From Pseudomonadota bacterium (GTDB taxonomy: Bacteria > Pseudomonadota > Alphaproteobacteria > Rhizobiales > Hyphomicrobiaceae), in NCBI GenBank assembly GCA_018242295.1, contig JAFECE010000005.1:1-64000 (forward strand): a DNA stretch of 64,000 nucleotides, read 5' to 3'. Below the pieces are notes generated by a model. That model was not told the origin of the DNA. It searched no databases and worked only from the letters and a program-made list of their open reading frames with translations. A program made the position numbers and the translations under genes. This document shows positions 61,821-64,000 of this stretch, in pieces (positions within the stretch are counted from its first letter, which is position 1; each line of letters opens with the position of its first letter).

Positions 61821-62765
61821 CTACTTCCGGCCCGGATCGTAGGCGTGCTTCTGGCGCCATTCGGAGAAGAAGTACGACAGGCTATCGTCGATATCCTGCG
61901 GCAGCATGATCTTGACGGTCACCAGCTGATCGCCTTGCGCGCCGTTCTTGCCACGAACGCCCTTGCCCTTGAGGCGGAACGTCTTTCCTGAGCTACTTCC
62001 CTTCGGAATGTTGAGCTGAACCCGGCCTGTCGGAGTTGGGACTTCGACGCGGCCGCCGAGGACCGCTTCGTCGATCGTAATAGGCAGATCGAGAAGAATA
62101 TCGTCGCCGTCACGCTTGAAGTCCGGATGCGGGCGCACCTTGATTTCGACCAGTGCGTCTCCCGGCTCCGAACCCGGACCGCCGGGGGTGCCTTTGCCTT
62201 TCAGCCGCAGCGTCTGGCCGTCCATCACGCCTTCGGGCACCGCAAGGTCGAGGACGCCGCCATCCGGCAGCGTAACGCGCTTTTTGGCGCCTAGAACGGC
62301 TTCGAGAAAATCGACCTCGAGCGAATAGCGCAAATCCTGGCCGCGGGGGGCGAAGCCATGGCCGGTGCGGCGGCCGCCGCCTCCGGCCGAACCGAAAACA
62401 TCGGAAAAAATGTCGGAGAAGCTGAAGTCCTCGAAGCTACCCCCACCCGGGCGGCCTTCGAAGCCTCGCGCCGAAAACGGACCACGCTGCCCCCCAGCCG
62501 CCCGGCTCCACTGCGGACGGCGCATATCGCCCTTGGCGTCAATCTCGCCGGCGTCGTACTGGCGGCGTTTCTCCGGGTCGCTGAGGATATCGTTGGCCGC
62601 GGTTATCTTCTTGAAGCGCTCGGCGGCGCCCGCATTGTTGGGGTTGACGTCCGGATGATTGGCTTTGGCCGCCTTACGAAACGCCGCACGGATCTCGTCC
62701 TCAGTGGCTCCCCGCGAGACGCCGAGAATTTCGTAAAGGTCTTCCGCCATGGAGGCTGTCTTCAT
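61821..62765 (-). CDS. DnaJ-family co-chaperone, CbpA-like (no zinc finger)
   Basis: This protein of 314 residues has a J domain (YEILGVSRGATEDEIRAAFRK, HPD in KANHPDVN). A Gly/Phe-rich linker follows (about 85-140), then two C-terminal peptide-binding domains (LPDGGVLDLAVPEGVMDGQTLRLKGKG). There are no CxxCxGxG repeats, so it is type II. It stimulates DnaK. The ATG at 62765 is used; 62750 is an alternative with no better ribosome site. It follows ppx on the same strand by 62 nt. Confidence 0.92.
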   Translation of the reverse strand: MKTASMAEDLYEILGVSRGATEDEIRAAFRKAAKANHPDVNPNNAGAAERFKKITAANDILSDPEKRRQYDAGEIDAKGDMRRPQWSRAAGGQRGPFSARGFEGRPGGGSFEDFSFSDIFSDVFGSAGGGGRRTGHGFAPRGQDLRYSLEVDFLEAVLGAKKRVTLPDGGVLDLAVPEGVMDGQTLRLKGKGTPGGPGSEPGDALVEIKVRPHPDFKRDGDDILLDLPITIDEAVLGGRVEVPTPTGRVQLNIPKGSSSGKTFRLKGKGVRGKNGAQGDQLVTVKIMLPQDIDDSLSYFFSEWRQKHAYDPGRK

Positions 62766-62827
62766 CCCGGTAACTTTTGTAACAGACTAGCAGAAAATGA
62801 CGCATCGCAAGCGAGGCGTACTGCCTC

Positions 62828-64000
62828 TCAACGGGTAATTCGGATTTCCGGCCTTTTGCCGACCAAAGCCGCAAGCGTCTCGAATCGGCGGCGCAGCCTT
62901 TCGCCGTCCAGGGCTGCGTAGGCCTCCGGTATCGTCAACACCAGGGTGCCGTTCTCGTAACTGAGCGGCGTCTGGTCGACGACACCGGCCATGCCGATTG
63001 AAAGCATATGGGCAGTCCGGATGGCGGCACCAACGATTCGTGCCCGGCGCTGCACGCGTTTGCTGACAAGGCTGCGCAGCCGCTCGGACAGATGCTGGCC
63101 GTTTTCCTCAGACGTTTCATGACGATGGAAAACGGACAGGGCCAGGAAGATGCGGCCTTGATGATCTACCCCGCCGAGGCCGGCATGGGCGATCGTGTTG
63201 ACGCTTTGCTCGCCGCGATAATCGGGATGGGCGCGCCAGCCGACATCGGAAAGCAGGCAGGCGGCATGGCGGAGGCGCCGCTCGTCGGCCGTCTCTTCCT
63301 GAGCCGGGTCGGCGAAGAGCAGATCGGTCCAACTGCAAAGCTCGATTGCATGGGCGAGAGATCGCGAACGCAAAGCCGCGTAGTCCTCGCAGAAGCTGAT
63401 GAGCGGATCGCGGGCCCGCTCGAAAGGCGGCAGAAGGCCATAGATGAGTCCTTCGCGAATTCCGAAAACGGAAAATACGACCTGACGCGGTTCCATCACC
63501 CGCAGCAGACGTTCGAGGACGAGCGCGCCGAACGGGAGCACCTCGCGGCGCGCCCTGGCGACACCAGTGATACCCGGGATGTCGAGAGGCTTCTTGGCCT
63601 TGCGAAACTGCTCGCAGAGGTCGAGCGCTTCGCGCGTCGTCAGCCGGTAGCCTTGCATGACACGCAGCGGATAATCGACGCGATCCATTTGCATCTTGGC
63701 AAGGGAACGCCACGTACCGCCGACTGCATAGAACGTCCGGCCAGCGCCGTTTCTGATCCACGGCAGGCTTGCGAGGGCACCATCAATGACGTCGACGGCG
63801 CGTTCGATCTTGTTGCCGGTCGTATCGATCAGCCGCAAGCCGCCAAGGGGCAACGTGGCGGCTTCCTTCAGCTTTTCCTGTTCCAGATCGATCAGCTCGA
63901 GGCTGCCGCCGCCGAGATCGCCGGCTATGCCGTCGGCGTCGACGAAGCCCATGATGATGCCCTGCGCGGCGAGGCGTGCTTCCTTCTCGCCGGAAAGGAC
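62828..64000 (-). CDS. ppx: Ppx/GppA-family exopolyphosphatase (5' partial)
   Basis: The gene enters from the right edge; at least 390 residues are visible. The edge sequence VLSGEKEARLAAQGIIMGF leads into IAGDLGGGSLEL, the phosphate-binding loop of the Ppx/GppA ASKHA fold. The C-terminal HD-like extension has ADERRLRHAACLLSDVGW. It hydrolyses polyphosphate or pppGpp. The internal start near 63952 is not the true start because the coding pattern continues beyond it. Confidence 0.9.
   Translation of the reverse strand, partial: VLSGEKEARLAAQGIIMGFVDADGIAGDLGGGSLELIDLEQEKLKEAATLPLGGLRLIDTTGNKIERAVDVIDGALASLPWIRNGAGRTFYAVGGTWRSLAKMQMDRVDYPLRVMQGYRLTTREALDLCEQFRKAKKPLDIPGITGVARARREVLPFGALVLERLLRVMEPRQVVFSVFGIREGLIYGLLPPFERARDPLISFCEDYAALRSRSLAHAIELCSWTDLLFADPAQEETADERRLRHAACLLSDVGWRAHPDYRGEQSVNTIAHAGLGGVDHQGRIFLALSVFHRHETSEENGQHLSERLRSLVSKRVQRRARIVGAAIRTAHMLSIGMAGVVDQTPLSYENGTLVLTIPEAYAALDGERLRRRFETLAALVGKRPEIRITR

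Noticed and set aside
1-64000. CRISPR array, prophage, insertion sequence, rRNA operon
   Set aside because: No spaced identical repeats, transposase, integrase or phage genes, and no rRNA sequence were seen.

Overview
The window is a 64-kb piece of a high-GC alphaproteobacterial chromosome, read as a member of the Rhizobiales/Hyphomicrobiales close to Hyphomicrobium. The evidence is gene content and order: ftsE-ftsX-ydcF-plsC, hisC-tyrC, metX-metW, phaA-phaB beside phaR, zur-znuC-znuB, a Moco cluster, a coenzyme-B12-dependent ribonucleotide reductase, an Omp25/31-type porin and a GAAC-N7-GAAC SOS box. The genus is an inference. Most of the window is ordinary core genome. I see no prophage, insertion sequence, CRISPR array, rRNA or integrative element. 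There is one tRNA, Leu(UAA).

Layout. 1-7.3 kb: the tail of a SAM-decarboxylase-like gene, a DHA2 drug exporter, a Pct-type CoA-transferase, an HtrA-like protease, an ArsR/SRPBCC pair with its operator, and a TsdA-like dihaem cytochrome c. 7.3-11.5 kb: an Mrp Fe-S carrier with HCF101-like architecture, then mobA, mobB and moaA, with a 41-residue membrane-protein gene antisense-convergent to mobB. 11.5-16.3 kb: intergenic repeats, a receiver-only response regulator, hpt, then ftsEX-ydcF-plsC. 16.4-19.3 kb: a small secreted protein and nrdJ behind a consensus promoter whose -10 lies inside a LexA box. 20-25.8 kb: tyrC/hisC, metXW, a methyltransferase and gloB. 25.8-31.5 kb: a cupin, a NYN-domain protein and the PHB genes phaBA/phaR. 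31.5-42.8 kb: an EAL protein, rpmF, mtgA, ispA, a porin, an FMO-like oxidoreductase, ispG and the zinc uptake genes. 43.1-46.5 kb: a large unrecognised membrane/coiled-coil protein. 46.5-55.5 kb: an FAH-family enzyme, a PRC-barrel protein, an MFS carrier, an RND pump pair and an NRAMP transporter. 55.8-64 kb: a small exported protein, tRNA-Leu, a thioredoxin-fold protein, panE-like, aspS, rnd, a CbpA-like DnaJ and a truncated ppx.

How genes work together. mobA, mobB and moaA supply molybdenum cofactor. phaA and phaB make 3-hydroxybutyryl-CoA, with PhaR as the likely repressor from the divergent side. HisC and TyrC can share the last steps of histidine and tyrosine synthesis. MetX and MetW belong to methionine synthesis. 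IspG and IspA feed isoprenoids. Zur should control ZnuCB. NrdJ appears tied to the SOS response by its promoter.

The most interesting items are the 1115-residue membrane protein with an internal duplication and an AT-richer 3' segment, the SOS-boxed nrdJ, the NYN protein with a possible LOTUS-like domain, the SAM-decarboxylase homologue lacking its pyruvoyl serine, the unannotated 41-residue membrane protein, and a 53-nt dispersed repeat. No clearly new multi-gene system is visible. All calls come from reading the sequence; no database search was run.
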